A DNA stretch of 48,473 nucleotides from Burkholderiales bacterium (GTDB taxonomy: Bacteria > Pseudomonadota > Gammaproteobacteria > Burkholderiales > Burkholderiaceae_C). The position numbers and the translations under genes are program-made. Location of the stretch: NCBI GenBank assembly GCA_026400105.1, contig JAPLPQ010000072.1, forward strand, positions 1 to 48,473, written 5' to 3'. The notes beneath the pieces were generated by a model. That model saw only the letters and a program-made list of their open reading frames with translations. It ran no database searches and was not told where the DNA came from. Below are positions 25,725 to 33,973 of this stretch, piece by piece. Within the stretch, counting starts at the first letter, position 1. Each line of letters opens with the position of its first letter.

Positions 25725-28499
25725 ATGGCCGAAACCCGATCCACCTGCCCCTACTGCGGCGTCGGCTGCGGCGTGATCATCGAGTCGCAGCACGACCGGA
25801 TCACCGGCGTGCGCGGCGACCCGGAGCACCCGGCCAACTTCGGCCGGCTCTGCACCAAGGGCTCGACCCTGCACCTGACGGCAACCGAAGCCGTCACGCG
25901 CCAGGCCCGGCTGCTGCAGCCGATGCAGCGCCTGCAGCGCGGTGCTGCGCCACAGCCGGTCGAATGGGACGCCGCGCTCAAGCTGGCAGCCGATCGGCTG
26001 GGCGACATCATCGAGCAGCACGGCCCCGATTCGGTCGGCTTCTACCTGTCGGGCCAGCTGCTGACCGAGGACTACCATGTCTTCAACAAGCTCGCGCGCG
26101 GCCTGGTCGGCACCAATCAGATCGACAGCAACTCGCGCCTGTGCATGAGCAGCGCGGTGGTGGGCTACAAGCGCACGCTGGGCTCGGACGCGCCGCCGAC
26201 CTGCTATGACGACCTGGCGCAGACCGACTGCCTGTTCATCAGCGGCAGCAACACGGCCTGGGCGCACCCGATCCTGTTTCGCCGCATCGAGGACGCGCGC
26301 GCCGGCATGAAGATCATCGTGGTCGATCCGCGCCGCACCGAAACCGCCGAGCAGGCCGACCTGCATCTGCAGATCCAGCCCGGCACCGACGTGCTGCTCT
26401 GCCACGGCCTGCTGCACATCATGCTGTGGGAAGGCTGGACAAGACCCGACTACATCGCGCGCCATACCAGCGGCTTCGAGGCGCTGAAAGCTCTGGTGCG
26501 CCAGGCCACGCCCGAGCGCGTCGCGCGCGGCTGCGGCGTCAGCGTCGAGGACCTGCATACCGCGGCGCGCTGGTTCGCGCAGTCCAACGCCACGCTGAGC
26601 CTCTACTGCATGGGCCTGAACCAGAGCAGCAGCGGCAGCGACAAGAACGCCGCGCTGATCAACCTGCACCTGGCGACCGGCCAGATCGGCAAGCCCGGCG
26701 CCGGCCCCTTCTCGCTGACCGGCCAGCCCAATGCCATGGGCGGGCGCGAGGTCGGCGCCATGGCCACGCTGCTGCCCGGCCACCGCGACCCGGCCGATGC
26801 CGCGCACCGCGCCGAGATCGCCCGCCTGTGGGGTGTCGATCAGCTGCCGGCGCGGGCCGGCAAAACCGCGACCGAACTGTTCCAGTCCGTGGCCGACGGC
26901 CAGATCAAGGCGCTGTGGATCGCCTGCACCAACCCGGCGCAATCGATGCCCGACCAGGCCCTGGTGCGGCGCGCGCTCGAGCGGGCCGAGTTCGTGATCG
27001 TGCAGGAGGCCTTCGCCACCGCCGCCACCTGCGACTATGCCGACTTGCTGCTGCCGGCGGCGAGCTGGGGCGAGAAGGAAGGCACGGTGACCAACAGCGA
27101 GCGCCGCATCACCCGGGTGCGCGCGGCGATTGCGCCGGCCGGCCAGGCCAGGCCCGACTGGGCCATCGCGCGCGATGTCGCACGCCGGCTCGAAACCCGG
27201 CTGCGTCCCGGCCAGCCGATGCTGTTCGGCTTCGAGACCCCCGAGCAGGCCTGGCTCGAGCACCGCGAGAGCACGCGCGGGCGCGACCTCGACATCACGG
27301 GCCTGAGCTACGACCTGCTCGACCAGATCGGGCCGCAGCAGTGGCCGATGCCGCAAGGCGCGGAACAGGGCCAGGCCCGGCTCTACCCCTACGGCATGTT
27401 CGCCACGCCCGACGGCAAGGCGCGCTTCGCGGCCGATGCCTGGCGCCCGGTGGCCGAGCCACGCTCGCCGCGCTACCCGTTCTCGCTCTCGACCGGGCGG
27501 CTGCGCGACCAGTGGCATGGCATGACGCGCACCGGCACGCTGGGCCGGCTGTTCGGCCACGCTCCCGAACCGGCGGTCGGCCTGCACCCCGACGACCTGC
27601 TGGCGCTGGGCCTGCAGGCCGGCGAACTGGTGCGAGTCAGCAGCGCGCGCGGCGCCATCGTGCTGCCGGTGCAGCCCGCCGCCGAACTTGGCCAGCAGCA
27701 GGCCTTCATCCCGATGCACTGGGGCTCGGAGGCGCTCGGCGGGCGCGATGCCGGGGGCCGGCCGCTGGCCGGCGTCAACGCGCTGACCACCCCGGCCAGC
27801 TGCCCGCTGTCCAAGCAGCCCGAGCTCAAGCATTGCGCGGTCCGGATCGAGAAGGCGGCGCTGCCCTGGACCCTGCTCGGCCTGGCCTGGCTGCCGCAGG
27901 AGCGCGCGATCGAGGTCCAGCGCGAGCTGCGCGCCTTGCTGCCCGAGTTCGATTTCGCCAGCTGCGTGCCGTTCGGGCGCGAGCGCAGCGGCGTGCTGTT
28001 GCGTGCGGCCTGCGCCGAGGCACCGCCCATCGAGCGGGTTCGGCGCATCGAGGCGCTGCTCGGCCTCGATGGCGCCGAGGTGCTGCGCTATGCCGACCAC
28101 AAGCGCCAGCACAGCCGGGCGATCCGTCTGAGCCATGCCGGCGCCAGACAGCAGGTCGAAGCCTTCTTGCTGGCCGGCGACAGCCGGTCCGAACCCTGGC
28201 TCAGGACCCTGCTGCAGGACGAACTGCCGGCGCAGGACTACGGCCGCCTGCTGCTCAGGCCCGACGCACAGGCACCGGTGGCACTGGCCGCGCGCAGCCC
28301 GCAGGTCTGCACCTGCCTCGATGTCAGCGAGGACGCGATCCGCCGCGCGCTGCCCGACTGCGGCGGCGACGGCGCCCAGCGCCTGCTGCAACTGCAGGAC
28401 GGCCTGGGTTGCGGCACCCGCTGCGGCTCCTGCGTGCCGGCGCTCAAGCGCCTGATCGCGGTCGTGCCGGCAAGCGCAGCCCTGATCGGAGTCGCCTGA
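25725..28499 (+). CDS. nasA: Assimilatory nitrate reductase catalytic subunit
   Basis: Cytoplasmic molybdenum enzyme of 924 residues reducing nitrate to nitrite. The N-terminal [4Fe-4S] motif uses C8, C11, C15 and C43 (CPYCGVGC, LCTKG). The molybdopterin domain follows, with C140 in LCMSSAV as the probable Mo ligand, then the molydopterin-dinucleotide-binding domain (about 580-700). The C-terminal region has a BFD-like [2Fe-2S] site with C862, C864, C900 and C903, as in Klebsiella-type NasA. There is no Tat signal, fitting an assimilatory cytoplasmic role. It follows nirD by 9 bases with a weak ribosome-binding site. Confidence 0.96.
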   Translation: MAETRSTCPYCGVGCGVIIESQHDRITGVRGDPEHPANFGRLCTKGSTLHLTATEAVTRQARLLQPMQRLQRGAAPQPVEWDAALKLAADRLGDIIEQHGPDSVGFYLSGQLLTEDYHVFNKLARGLVGTNQIDSNSRLCMSSAVVGYKRTLGSDAPPTCYDDLAQTDCLFISGSNTAWAHPILFRRIEDARAGMKIIVVDPRRTETAEQADLHLQIQPGTDVLLCHGLLHIMLWEGWTRPDYIARHTSGFEALKALVRQATPERVARGCGVSVEDLHTAARWFAQSNATLSLYCMGLNQSSSGSDKNAALINLHLATGQIGKPGAGPFSLTGQPNAMGGREVGAMATLLPGHRDPADAAHRAEIARLWGVDQLPARAGKTATELFQSVADGQIKALWIACTNPAQSMPDQALVRRALERAEFVIVQEAFATAATCDYADLLLPAASWGEKEGTVTNSERRITRVRAAIAPAGQARPDWAIARDVARRLETRLRPGQPMLFGFETPEQAWLEHRESTRGRDLDITGLSYDLLDQIGPQQWPMPQGAEQGQARLYPYGMFATPDGKARFAADAWRPVAEPRSPRYPFSLSTGRLRDQWHGMTRTGTLGRLFGHAPEPAVGLHPDDLLALGLQAGELVRVSSARGAIVLPVQPAAELGQQQAFIPMHWGSEALGGRDAGGRPLAGVNALTTPASCPLSKQPELKHCAVRIEKAALPWTLLGLAWLPQERAIEVQRELRALLPEFDFASCVPFGRERSGVLLRAACAEAPPIERVRRIEALLGLDGAEVLRYADHKRQHSRAIRLSHAGARQQVEAFLLAGDSRSEPWLRTLLQDELPAQDYGRLLLRPDAQAPVALAARSPQVCTCLDVSEDAIRRALPDCGGDGAQRLLQLQDGLGCGTRCGSCVPALKRLIAVVPASAALIGVA

Positions 28500-28596
28500 G
28501 AAAACCCAGGACAAGCGGCCAGGGACATGTAGGGTACGCTCGCCGAGACGGACTTTTTTTCCGACTGTCCAGCTTCGACCAGGGAACTCCGACCAC

Positions 28597-29955
28597 ATGA
28601 ACCCAGCCGACACTCAAGAGACCGTGACAGCGGCGCCACCAGCAGTCAGCTTCTGGCAGGCCTTCGCCTTCTGGCTCAAGCTGGGCTTCATCAGCTTTGG
28701 CGGACCCGCCGGGCAGATCTCGATCATGCACCAGGAGCTGGTCGAGAACCGGCGCTGGATTTCCGAGCGACGCTTCCTGCATGCACTGAACTACTGCATG
28801 CTGCTGCCCGGCCCGGAAGCACAGCAGCTGGCCACCTACATCGGCTGGCTGATGCACCGGACCTGGGGCGGCATCGTCGCCGGGGCCTTGTTCGTGCTGC
28901 CGTCGCTGTTGCTCCTGATCGGTCTGTCCTGGGTCTACATCGCCTTCGGTGAAATGCCGCTGGTGGCCGGCCTGTTCTATGGCATCAAACCGGCGGTAAC
29001 CGCCATCGTGGTGCAGGCGGCACACCGCATCGGCTCGCGCGCCCTCAAGAACTCTTGGCTGTGGGGCATTGCCGCGGCCTCGTTCATCGCGATCTTTGCC
29101 GCCAACGTCCCGTTCCCGGCCATCGTCGCAGCGGCGGCATGGCTGGGCTATCTCGGTGGACGGATCGCACCGGACCAGTTCAAGGTCGGCGGCGGGCATG
29201 GCAAGGCTGGCAAGGCATTGGGCCCCGCGCTGATCGACGACCACACGCCGACACCGGCACACGCCCAGTTCCGCTGGACTCGCCTGCTGCAAGTCATCGC
29301 GCTGGGCGCCCTGCTGTGGGCGGTGCCAATGGGGTGGCTGACCATGGTCTACGGCTGGGGGCACACGCTGACGCAGATGAGCTGGTTCTTCACCAAGGCC
29401 GCGTTACTGACCTTTGGTGGTGCCTACGCCGTGCTGCCCTATGTGTACCAGGGAGCCGTGAGTCACCAGGGCTGGCTCACGCCGACACAGATGATCGATG
29501 GCCTGGCCCTGGGGGAAACGACGCCGGGGCCACTGATCATGGTGGTGGCCTTCGTCGGATTCGTCGGCGGCTATGTCAAGGCCCTGTTCGGCCCGGAGTC
29601 GCTGTTCCTGGCCGGGGCCGTGGCGGCCAGCCTGGTGACCTGGTTCACCTTCCTGCCGTCGTTCCTGTTCATCCTGGCGGGTGGCCCCCTGGTGGAAAGC
29701 ACCCATGACGACCTCAGGTTGACCGCCCCGCTGACCGCCATCACGGCCGCCGTGGTCGGCGTGATCCTGAATCTGGCGCTGTTCTTCGGCTACCACGTGC
29801 TATGGCCGCAGGGATTCAGCGGCAGTTTCGACCCGGTATCAGCCCTGATCGCGCTGGGTGCCGCCATCGCCCTGTTCCGCTTCAAGCGCCATGTGATCCC
29901 TGTCATCGCCGCCTGCGCGGTGACGGGGCTGATCCTGAAAACCCTGATCCTGTGA
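28597..29955 (+). CDS. chrA: Chromate transporter, long-chain (two-domain) ChrA family
   Basis: An inner-membrane protein of 452 residues with two homologous CHR halves. The first half carries [19 protein letters not shown] and the second [18 protein letters not shown] and the [20 protein letters not shown] motif. ChrA proteins export chromate. Ten or more hydrophobic helices are apparent. It lies 97 bases after nasA and 75 bases before the ybiB-like gene, on the same strand. The gap from nasA contains a T7 tract (28554-28560) without a convincing hairpin. By eye its codon use is slightly less G/C-ended than its neighbours, which would fit later insertion; this is not measured. Other substrates cannot be excluded. 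Confidence 0.9.
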   Translation: MNPADTQETVTAAPPAVSFWQAFAFWLKLGFISFGGPAGQISIMHQELVENRRWISERRFLHALNYCMLLPGPEAQQLATYIGWLMHRTWGGIVAGALFVLPSLLLLIGLSWVYIAFGEMPLVAGLFYGIKPAVTAIVVQAAHRIGSRALKNSWLWGIAAASFIAIFAANVPFPAIVAAAAWLGYLGGRIAPDQFKVGGGHGKAGKALGPALIDDHTPTPAHAQFRWTRLLQVIALGALLWAVPMGWLTMVYGWGHTLTQMSWFFTKAALLTFGGAYAVLPYVYQGAVSHQGWLTPTQMIDGLALGETTPGPLIMVVAFVGFVGGYVKALFGPESLFLAGAVAASLVTWFTFLPSFLFILAGGPLVESTHDDLRLTAPLTAITAAVVGVILNLALFFGYHVLWPQGFSGSFDPVSALIALGAAIALFRFKRHVIPVIAACAVTGLILKTLIL

Positions 29956-30030
29956 GTCGAGCTCATCCTTCGGCTGCAGGATTTTTCACCACATAACCTG
30001 AAGTCATCAGGCATCGCGGAAAATCGCTCC

Positions 30031-30933
30031 ATGGCAATCAGTCACTACCTCAAGGAAATCGGGCGCGGCAAGGACGGCGCCCGCTCGCTCGACCGCGCGC
30101 AGGCCGCCGACCTGTTCGGCCAGCTGCTCGACGGCAGCGTGACCGAGCTCGAACTCGGCGCCTTCTGCCTCGCGATGCGCATCAAGGGCGAGACCCCTGA
30201 GGAAATGGCCGGTTTCCTCGACGCCACGGCCACGCGCACCAACCAGGTGCCGACCGACGGACGCACCGCCGTGGTGCTGCCAAGCTACAACGGCGCGCGC
30301 AAGCTGCCGGTGCTGACCCCGCTGCTGGCACTGCTGCTGGCGCGCGAAGGCCTGCCAGTGCTGGTGCATGGTGCGGCGACCGAAAGCCGGCGCGTGACCT
30401 CGGCCGCCGTGCTGGCGTTGCGGGGCGTGACCGCTGACCATTCGATCCAGCCGCTGCAGGCCGGCCAGGCCCGCTTCGTGCCGACCGGCCTGCTGTGTCC
30501 GGGCCTGCAGCGCCTGCTCGAGGTGCGCCAGGTCATCGGCCTGCGCAACTCGGCGCACAGCCTGGTCAAGCTCATGAACCCCTGCGACGGCGACGCGCTG
30601 GTGGTCGGCAGCTACACCCACCCCGAATACCTGCTGTCGATGGGCGCGACCTTCGAGCTGACGGAGCAGCGCGCGATGCTGTTGCGCGGCACCGAAGGCG
30701 AGCCGGTGGCCGATCCGCGCCGCCTGCCGCAGATCGATGTCTTCCTGCAAGGCCAGCGCCGCTGCGTGCAGGAGCCCCAGGGCGGCTCGCTGGCCAGCTT
30801 GCCCGAGCTGCCCGCGATCGATGCCGCCAGCACGGCGGCCTGGACTGCCGAGGTGCTCGCAGGCCGCCGGGCCGTGCCGGCGCCGATCGCGCGTCAGGTG
30901 GAACATATCTTGCGTGCGGTACAGGCATCATGA
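30031..30933 (+). CDS. ybiB: YbiB-like (TrpD2) phosphoribosyltransferase-fold protein
   Basis: A 300-residue relative of anthranilate phosphoribosyltransferase. The N-terminal helical domain has LTELELGAFCLAMRIKGETPEE-type sequence (core LGAFCLAMRIKGETPEEM), and the catalytic-like domain has VLVHGAATESRRVTSAAVL and GLRNSAHSLVKLMNP. The standard TrpD glycine loop (KHGNRS type) is altered, as in the YbiB/TrpD2 group, where E. coli YbiB binds DNA and does not make tryptophan. It overlaps cobA by four bases (ATGA at 30930-30933), tying it to the nitrate/siroheme operon. Its role there is unknown. Confidence 0.85.
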   Translation: MAISHYLKEIGRGKDGARSLDRAQAADLFGQLLDGSVTELELGAFCLAMRIKGETPEEMAGFLDATATRTNQVPTDGRTAVVLPSYNGARKLPVLTPLLALLLAREGLPVLVHGAATESRRVTSAAVLALRGVTADHSIQPLQAGQARFVPTGLLCPGLQRLLEVRQVIGLRNSAHSLVKLMNPCDGDALVVGSYTHPEYLLSMGATFELTEQRAMLLRGTEGEPVADPRRLPQIDVFLQGQRRCVQEPQGGSLASLPELPAIDAASTAAWTAEVLAGRRAVPAPIARQVEHILRAVQAS

Positions 30934-31748
30934 CCTCGACTCAAGCCCTCCCCCTCCGCACCCCGTCGCTGACCGCACCGGGCCAGGTCACCCTGGTCGG
31001 CGCCGGTCCGGGCGACCCGGAACTGCTGACGCTCAAGGCGGTCCGGGCCATCGGCGCGGCGACGGTGCTGCTGGTCGATGACCTGGTCAATGACGCGGTG
31101 CTGGCCCATGCCTCGCCCCGGGCCCGCATCGTCCATGTCGGCAAGCGCGGCGGCTGCAAGAGCACGCCGCAGTCCTTCATCGAGAAGCTGATGATCCAGG
31201 CCGTCCAGGAAGGCGAGGTCGTGGTCCGGCTCAAGGGCGGCGACCCCTTCATCTTCGGCCGCGGCGGCGAGGAAGTCGAGCATCTGCAGGCCGCCGGCAT
31301 CCCGGTCACGGTGGTCAACGGCATCACCGCCGGGCTGGCGGCGGTCAGCTCGCTCAATGTGCCGCTGACGCACCGCGAGCATGCCCATGGCGTGATTTTC
31401 GTGACCGGCCACGCCAAACCCGGCGACAGCGGCACCGACTGGGCCGCGCTGGCGCATTGCGCGCGCGAAGCCAAGCTCACGCTCGTGATCTACATGGGCA
31501 TCTCGAGCGCGAACGCGATCCAGGCCGGCCTGCTGCGAGGCCTGCCGGCCTCGACCCCGGCTGCGATCGTGCAGCGCGCCAGCCTGCCGCAGCAGCGTCA
31601 CGCGGCCTGCACGCTGTCCAACCTGGTCAAGACACTGCAGGCCGAACAGCTCGGCAGTCCGTCGATCCTGGTGGTCGGCGACGTGATCTCGGGCCTGGCG
31701 CAGCTGCAGCAGCAAGACGGCGCAGAGGGCGCGCGCCAGGCCGCCTGA
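30930..31748 (+). CDS. cobA: Uroporphyrinogen-III C-methyltransferase
   Basis: SAM-dependent enzyme of 272 residues that makes precorrin-2, the precursor of siroheme and cobalamin. Motifs are VGAGPGDPELLTLKAVRAI near the N-terminus, VVRLKGGDPFIFGRGGEEVE (about 90-110) and GITAGLAAVSSLNVPLTHRE. It is the stand-alone SUMT form without the CysG dehydrogenase/chelatase part. The start codon overlaps the ybiB stop. Position behind nirB-nirD-nasA suggests a role in supplying siroheme to NirB. It is the last plus-strand gene before a convergent pair. Confidence 0.95.
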   Translation: MTSTQALPLRTPSLTAPGQVTLVGAGPGDPELLTLKAVRAIGAATVLLVDDLVNDAVLAHASPRARIVHVGKRGGCKSTPQSFIEKLMIQAVQEGEVVVRLKGGDPFIFGRGGEEVEHLQAAGIPVTVVNGITAGLAAVSSLNVPLTHREHAHGVIFVTGHAKPGDSGTDWAALAHCAREAKLTLVIYMGISSANAIQAGLLRGLPASTPAAIVQRASLPQQRHAACTLSNLVKTLQAEQLGSPSILVVGDVISGLAQLQQQDGAEGARQAA

Positions 31749-31779
31749 ATGCAGCCGGCTGTCGCGCTCGGGCCTCGAT

Positions 31780-32112
31780 TCAGGCCTCGAGCCAGCTCGG
31801 CCAGGGCCAGTCGAGCAGCTCGGCCAGGCGCTTGACGACCCAACCCGCCTCGGCGGGGGACAGGCCGGACTCATCACTGCTGAGTCCGGCATGCATGCGC
31901 TCGAGCACATCGGACTCGTGCACGCCGAGCTTGAACTGCAGCTGGGCGGCCTGCTCGGTCAGCAGCTGCGCCATGTCCTCGCACAACTCGTGGCGCTGGG
32001 CGATGATCTCGTAGGGCTCGGTCGGCTTGATCTTGCCGGGCGGAACGAACAGCGCGACAAAGGACTCCGGCAGCAGGATCTGGCTCTCGCCGTGAGCAAG
32101 GGTCTTCTGCAT
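31780..32112 (-). CDS. Conserved hypothetical protein, 110 residues
   Basis: I do not recognise a named family with confidence. The protein MQKTLAHGESQILLPESFVA... is soluble, acidic at its C-terminus and probably helical, with a basic/proline tract PPGKIKPTEPYE near residues 28-39 and a Trp-rich end (LLDWPWPSWLEA). There is no signal peptide or membrane segment. A longer in-frame reading exists, but the ATG at 32112 is placed 1 base after the thioesterase stop, so the two genes are almost certainly cotranscribed. Similar small proteins occur in Burkholderiales, to my recollection, without an assigned function. Confidence 0.7.
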   Translation of the reverse strand: MQKTLAHGESQILLPESFVALFVPPGKIKPTEPYEIIAQRHELCEDMAQLLTEQAAQLQFKLGVHESDVLERMHAGLSSDESGLSPAEAGWVVKRLAELLDWPWPSWLEA

Positions 32113-32113
32113 C

Positions 32114-32608
32114 TCAGGCCTCGACCGGCGCCGGCAGCCTGACCTGCTGGTAGCGCTGGGCCAGTTCCTTGCGCACCTGCTTGCGCACCAGGGCCGCGTC
32201 CCAGCGCCGCTTTTCCTCGGGACTGAAGGGGCGCAGCGTGGGCACAGCAGCCGACTTGCCATCGTCACCGACCGCGACCATGGTGAAGAAGCAGCTGTTG
32301 ACATGGCGTACCGCCTGGCTGCGGATGTCCTCGGCCACGACCTTGATGCCGATCTCCATCGAGGAGTTGCCGGTGTGGTTGACGCTGGCCAGGAAGGTCA
32401 CGAGCTCGCCGACATGGATCGGCTGCAGGAACATGACCTGATCGACGCTCAGCGTCACGACATAGCGCGAGGCATAGCGGCTGGCACAGGCATAGGCGAC
32501 CTGGTCGAGCAGCTTGAGAATGGCGCCGCCGTGGACGTTGCCGGAGAAGTTGGCCATGTCGGGCGACATCAGCACGGTCATGCTGAGTTGGTGTGCGGGC
32601 AAGTTCAT
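32114..32608 (-). CDS. Acyl-CoA thioesterase, YciA-like hotdog family
   Basis: A 164-residue single-hotdog thioesterase that hydrolyses acyl-CoA. The catalytic signature is FSGNVHGGAILKLLDQVAY with N24, H26-G27-G28 and D35. A second typical stretch is VMFLQPIHVGELVTFLASV. The start MNLPAHQLSMTVLM at 32608 puts the hotdog domain at the very N-terminus, as in YciA; a longer frame upstream is not family-like. The chain-length preference is unknown. It is divergent from the YhiN-type gene. Confidence 0.9.
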   Translation of the reverse strand: MNLPAHQLSMTVLMSPDMANFSGNVHGGAILKLLDQVAYACASRYASRYVVTLSVDQVMFLQPIHVGELVTFLASVNHTGNSSMEIGIKVVAEDIRSQAVRHVNSCFFTMVAVGDDGKSAAVPTLRPFSPEEKRRWDAALVRKQVRKELAQRYQQVRLPAPVEA

Positions 32609-32680
32609 GGCAGAGAGTTTATGCGGAGCTGGTGACAAGGAGGCCTGAATCACGCAAGCCGCGTGCCATGCAAAGCCGCC

Positions 32681-32686
32681 TACACT
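32681..32686 (+). promoter_or_regulatory. -10-like TACACT immediately before the YhiN-type gene
   Basis: TACACT ends 7 bases before the ATG at 32694, with CGCGGCC between and no ribosome-binding site, which would place the transcript start at the start codon. No good -35 is seen. Confidence 0.35.
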
Positions 32687-32693
32687 CGCGGCC

Positions 32694-33929
32694 ATGGAAA
32701 AATTCGATGTCGCCATCATCGGCGCCGGCGCGGCCGGCCTGTTCTGTGCCGGCGTGGCCGGCCAGCTCGGTCTGCGCGTGCTGCTGCTCGACCACGCGCC
32801 CAAGGTCGCCGAGAAGATCCGGATCTCGGGCGGCGGTCGCTGCAACTTCACCAACCGCGAGCTCGACCCGCGCCAGCCGCACAAGCATTTCCTGGGCGAC
32901 AACCCCAACTTCTGCCGCTCGGCGCTGTCGCGCTACACCCCGGCCGATTTCATCGAGCTGCTGCAGCGCCACGGCGTTCCCTTCCACGAAAAGCACAAGG
33001 GCCAGCTGTTCTGCGACCGCTCGGCGCAGGACCTGATCGAGCTGCTGCTGAAAGAATGCGAGGCCGGCGGCGTGCAGCGCTGGCAGCCCTGCGCGGTGCA
33101 GGCGGTCAGCTACTCCGATGCCGACCCGAGCGCGCGCTACCAGCTGCAGACCGACCGCGGCCCGGTTGCCTGCCGCTCGCTGGTGGTTGCCACCGGCGGC
33201 CTGTCGATCCCCAAGATCGGCGCCAGCGACTTCGGCTTCCGGCTCGCGCGCCAGTTCGGCCTCGATGTGGTCGAACTGCGCCCGGCGCTGGTTCCGCTGA
33301 CCTTCGACGCCGCGAGCTGGGCGCCTTTCTCCGAGCTGTCGGGCCTGGCGCTGCCGGTGCGCATCGCGACTGGCGACAAGAAGGCGAAGATGGAATTCCT
33401 GGAGGACCTGCTGTTCACGCACCGGGGCCTGAGCGGCCCGGCCGTGCTGCAGATCTCGAGCTACTGGCGCCCGGGCCAGCCACTGAGGCTCGACCTGCAC
33501 CCCGAGTCGGCGCTCGAGCCGCTGCTGCTCGAGGCCAAGACCCGCTCGCGCAAGCTGCTGGCCAACGAGCTGGCGCTGCACCTGCCGAGCCGGCTGGCCG
33601 ATACCTGGACCGCGCAGCAGCCGCAGTGGCAGCGCCCGGTCAGCGACACGCCCGACAAGGCGATCGCCCAGCTGGCCCAGGGCCTGCAGCGCTGGGAGCT
33701 GATACCGACCGGCACCGAGGGCTATGCCAAGGCCGAGGTCACGGCCGGCGGGGTCGACACCCGGCAGCTGTCATCGCAGACGCTGGAATCGAGGCAGCCC
33801 GGCCTGCATTTCATCGGCGAGGTGGTCGACGTGACCGGCTGGCTCGGCGGCTACAACTTCCAGTGGGCCTGGTCGAGCGCGCACGCCTGCGCCCAGGCAC
33901 TGGCCGCCGACCGTCCGGCCAGCGCCTGA
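32694..33929 (+). CDS. FAD-dependent oxidoreductase, HI0933/YhiN family
   Basis: A flavoprotein of 411 residues. The N-terminal dinucleotide fold has VAIIGAGAAGLFCAGVAGQL, followed by the family hallmark ISGGGRCNFTN (about 45-55). Further conserved stretches are VVATGGLSIPKIGASDFGF and the C-terminal FIGEVVDVTGWLGGYNFQWA, which closes the FAD site. The substrate of this family is not established. It stands alone between the thioesterase pair and the convergent polyphosphate kinase gene. Confidence 0.9.
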   Translation: MEKFDVAIIGAGAAGLFCAGVAGQLGLRVLLLDHAPKVAEKIRISGGGRCNFTNRELDPRQPHKHFLGDNPNFCRSALSRYTPADFIELLQRHGVPFHEKHKGQLFCDRSAQDLIELLLKECEAGGVQRWQPCAVQAVSYSDADPSARYQLQTDRGPVACRSLVVATGGLSIPKIGASDFGFRLARQFGLDVVELRPALVPLTFDAASWAPFSELSGLALPVRIATGDKKAKMEFLEDLLFTHRGLSGPAVLQISSYWRPGQPLRLDLHPESALEPLLLEAKTRSRKLLANELALHLPSRLADTWTAQQPQWQRPVSDTPDKAIAQLAQGLQRWELIPTGTEGYAKAEVTAGGVDTRQLSSQTLESRQPGLHFIGEVVDVTGWLGGYNFQWAWSSAHACAQALAADRPASA

Positions 33930-33973
33930 GGCAGCTGAAGCGGCGCCCAAGCGCCTGCAGCCGCCGCCTCGCT

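Noticed and set aside
28500..28596. Possible third ANTAR leader before chrA (T7 tract at 28554-28560)
   Set aside because: No hexaloop pair with A1 and G4 and no stem feeding the T-tract could be found.
22792..28613. Very long minus-strand frames opposite nirB and nasA
   Set aside because: They mirror genes with intact cofactor ligands; the long open frames come from codon bias.
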